Source of the DNA: Lachnospiraceae bacterium | GTDB lineage: Bacteria; Bacillota_A; Clostridia; Lachnospirales; Lachnospiraceae | NCBI GenBank assembly: GCA_024684065.1 | Contig: JAIKXO010000126.1 | Coordinates: forward strand, 1-6,046 | Direction: 5' to 3' | Length of the DNA: 6,046 bases | Shown: positions 4,906 through 6,046 of the stretch, in pieces | Layout: each line of letters begins with the position of its first letter | How positions within the stretch are numbered: the first letter of the stretch is position 1 | The notes under the pieces: model-generated | Told to the model about the DNA's origin: nothing | The model's input: only the letters and a program-made list of their open reading frames with translations | Databases searched by the model: none | Position numbers and translations under genes: made by a program

Positions 4906-5514
4906 CTATGTATCTATTCTGTCTTTGTATTCTTCGAAAAGCTCATGTGAATATTCCTTCTTCATATCAGACTCTCTGACGATCTTCCAAAGAGCAGCCG
5001 CTGCCTTTAAACGTTTGCTGTAGATCTTTGTCGCCTCGTCCTTACAGAAATCTTTTACGAATTTATTCCATTGAAGTGCCGATCTGTCATATTGAGCGTA
5101 AGTCTTTTTCCCATAGTAAATGTCGAGCAAATCCCCAAGAGTAAAACTCTCGTCGCCGGTAATCTTTACCATCTTTACGGTTTCAACCATATCGACGTTG
5201 AATCTGAATGGTTTAATCCCAGTCTGATCGGAAAAGAACTCCCGAAATCTGTTGCCAAACGTGAAGCCACACTCGATAAGTCCGGTCTTAAGAGTCAGCT
5301 CTTTCAAATATGCTTTGGCCTGTTTTTCTTTTTTCTTCTCCGGTAAAATCCTTTCACCGGAAAAATACGACTTTATAACCGCATTTAATTCTATTTTACT
5401 TCCACTGCACTTAAGGCCGTGAGCCTTGCATATTCTGATCAGCTCTTCCCGATACCAATAGTACTTACAAAAATCATCATAATCCTTGATACTTTCAAAT
5501 TCCGGCCGCGCCAT
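4906..5514 (-). CDS. SAP-like domain protein with uncharacterised C-terminal domain (DUF6434-like)
   Basis: A 202-residue soluble protein. Residues about 18-52 (YYWYREELIRICKAHGLKCS, then GSKIELNAVIKSYF) form a SAP-like helix-turn-helix-loop motif, a fold usually binding DNA or RNA. A lysine-rich linker, PEKKKEKQAKAYLK (58-71), follows. The C-terminal domain (about 72-185) contains conserved-looking blocks: TGLIECGFTFGNRFREFF, then FTLGDLLDIYYGKKTYAQYD (124-143), then ALQWNKFVKDF. I recognise this architecture from Firmicutes proteins annotated as SAP domain plus DUF6434, with no known function; the DUF number is from memory. No catalytic motif or membrane segment is seen. The ATG at 5514 is the first possible start, since an in-frame TGA lies just upstream; its ribosome binding site is weak (AAGAGA), and a better GAGG is 16 bases away. 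It is co-transcribed with the HD-DUF3781 gene, so a nucleic-acid or nucleotide-related role is plausible but unproven. Confidence 0.8.
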   Translation of the reverse strand: MARPEFESIKDYDDFCKYYWYREELIRICKAHGLKCSGSKIELNAVIKSYFSGERILPEKKKEKQAKAYLKELTLKTGLIECGFTFGNRFREFFSDQTGIKPFRFNVDMVETVKMVKITGDESFTLGDLLDIYYGKKTYAQYDRSALQWNKFVKDFCKDEATKIYSKRLKAAAALWKIVRESDMKKEYSHELFEEYKDRIDT

Positions 5515-5547
5515 ATCTCTTACTATTCATCCTCTTTCTTCTCTATG

Positions 5548-5569
5548 GATCACAGAAAGGTGCGTGATC
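5548..5569 (-). other. Inverted repeat in the leader of the SAP-like gene
   Basis: GATCAC (5548-5553) and GTGATC (5564-5569) are perfect 6-base arms around a 10-base loop, 34 bases before the SAP-like ATG. On the minus strand the loop contains CTTTCT, which is complementary to AGAAAG just upstream of the GAGG at 5534-5531. It may be a protein-binding dyad or a leader hairpin. No convincing promoter hexamer pair was found around it. Confidence 0.3.
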
Positions 5570-5622
5570 TTGTTTTGGGGATCTATAAAACTGAAAGTTA
5601 AAGTCTCTTTTCAAATCTAAGC

Positions 5623-5655
5623 CTTGTTTGTACAATCAGTGCAAACAAGTTTTTC
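5623..5655 (+). terminator. Plus-strand intrinsic terminator-like hairpin with no obvious gene
   Basis: On the plus strand CTTGTTTGTAC (5623-5633) pairs with GTGCAAACAAG (5639-5649) around an AATCA loop, with one G-U wobble, directly followed by TTTTT (5650-5654). Read on the minus strand the wobble becomes an A-C mismatch, and the run beside the stem falls on the 5' side, so the structure is built for a plus-strand transcript. All neighbouring genes are on the minus strand, leaving its source unexplained. It may serve partly in both directions after the upstream GNAT gene, which ends 23 bases away. Confidence 0.55.
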
Positions 5656-5677
5656 TATCATTTGTTTATTAAAGAAA

Positions 5678-6046
5678 CTATACTGCCTTTATCATAAACA
5701 TTTCCATCGGTTGCTCATATCCCGGAACATCAACTACAAATCCACCGCAATCCTTATATCCAAGTTTACGATAGAAATGCTGAGCATTCTCATCTACCTG
5801 CGTCGATGTCATCAGCATTCCATATCCCTGGGATTTCATGTCCTGTTCCCAGTGCTCCATCAGCCGTTTTCCGTATCCCTTTTTGCGGTGATCAGAACCT
5901 ATAAAAAGCATTGTGCAAAACGGTGTATTATCCCAGAAAAGATTATACCTGAGCACTCCGATCACCTTATCGTCTTCAGTTAATACATAGCCCTGTTTGT
6001 TTCTGATTTTTTCTTCAAATCCCGCTTCAGGCAAATGGCGATCAAG
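5678..6046 (-). CDS. GNAT-family N-acetyltransferase, C-terminal part (runs off window)
   Basis: The visible 122 residues are the C-terminal part of a GNAT acetyltransferase; the frame is open to the window edge, so its start lies beyond base 6046. The TTG at 6034 is an internal codon, not a start. The acetyl-CoA site is clear: strand PFCTMLFIG (42-50 of the visible part), then R54-K55-K56-G57-Y58-G59 and helix KRLMEHWEQDM. A second block, STQVDENAQHFYRKLGYKDC (81-100), is the classic motif B with FYRKLGY, and the protein ends PGYEQPMEMFMIKAV. This matches a common Firmicutes family of about 150 residues, so roughly 30 residues are missing. It differs clearly from the other GNAT in this window (about 171 residues, other flanks), so the two are not a recent duplication. 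Substrate unknown. Confidence 0.9.
   Translation of the reverse strand, partial: LDRHLPEAGFEEKIRNKQGYVLTEDDKVIGVLRYNLFWDNTPFCTMLFIGSDHRKKGYGKRLMEHWEQDMKSQGYGMLMTSTQVDENAQHFYRKLGYKDCGGFVVDVPGYEQPMEMFMIKAV

Noticed and set aside
5545..5601. Plus-strand 18-codon frame MDHRKVRDLVLGIYKTES
   Set aside because: No ribosome binding site and no recognisable match; kept only as context for the orphan plus-strand terminator.
1899..6046. The two GNAT genes as a duplicated pair or composite element boundaries
   Set aside because: They belong to different subfamilies, with different lengths and flanking motifs; no terminal repeats or transposase are present.

Overview
The window looks like chromosomal accessory DNA from a low-to-mid GC Gram-positive bacterium, most likely a clostridial member of the Bacillota (Lachnospiraceae-like). 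The grounds are strong GGAGG-type ribosome binding sites, short intergenic gaps, and a set of small soluble protein families (YafY-type WYL regulator, isochorismatase-like hydrolase, GyrI-like and VOC proteins, SAP and HD/DUF3781 proteins, GNATs) that I know from such genomes. This assignment rests on recalled family resemblance, not on a search. No rRNA, tRNA, CRISPR array, insertion sequence, phage gene or origin was seen.

Every convincing protein gene is on the minus strand, so transcription runs from high to low coordinates. In that order: (a) 6046-5678, a GNAT acetyltransferase cut by the window edge; (b) 5677-5515, a gene-free gap with a hairpin plus T-tract that is terminator-like only on the PLUS strand; (c) 5514-4039, a two-gene unit of a SAP-like protein with an uncharacterised C-terminal domain, followed by an HD phosphohydrolase fused to DUF3781; (d) 3942-3190, an HTH regulator fused to a desulfoferrodoxin/superoxide-reductase-like domain, whose reading frame runs on into a relic of an AlkD-type DNA alkylation repair gene, then a strong terminator at 3107-3073; (e) 3055-1899, a TetR regulator with a near-consensus promoter carrying two matching palindromic operators, coupled by an ATGA overlap to a GNAT acetyltransferase; (f) 1852-1745, four ~12-bp tandem repeats followed by a palindrome and an extended -10 promoter; (g) 1709-1, an apparent operon of WYL regulator, isochorismatase-like hydrolase, a VOC (glyoxalase-like) relic, and the start of a GyrI-like protein.

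The organising pattern is regulator plus neighbouring small enzyme or ligand-binding protein: WYL with hydrolase/VOC/GyrI, TetR with GNAT, and HTH-Dfx with a broken alkylation repair gene. A second theme is decay: two gene relics survive as short pieces (VOC with its middle deleted; AlkD with only its N-terminal part). The most interesting points are the HTH-desulfoferrodoxin fusion, with Asp where the family's last iron-binding His is expected, and the SAP / HD-DUF3781 pair. I found no clear evidence of a wholly new system; the functional links proposed are inferences.
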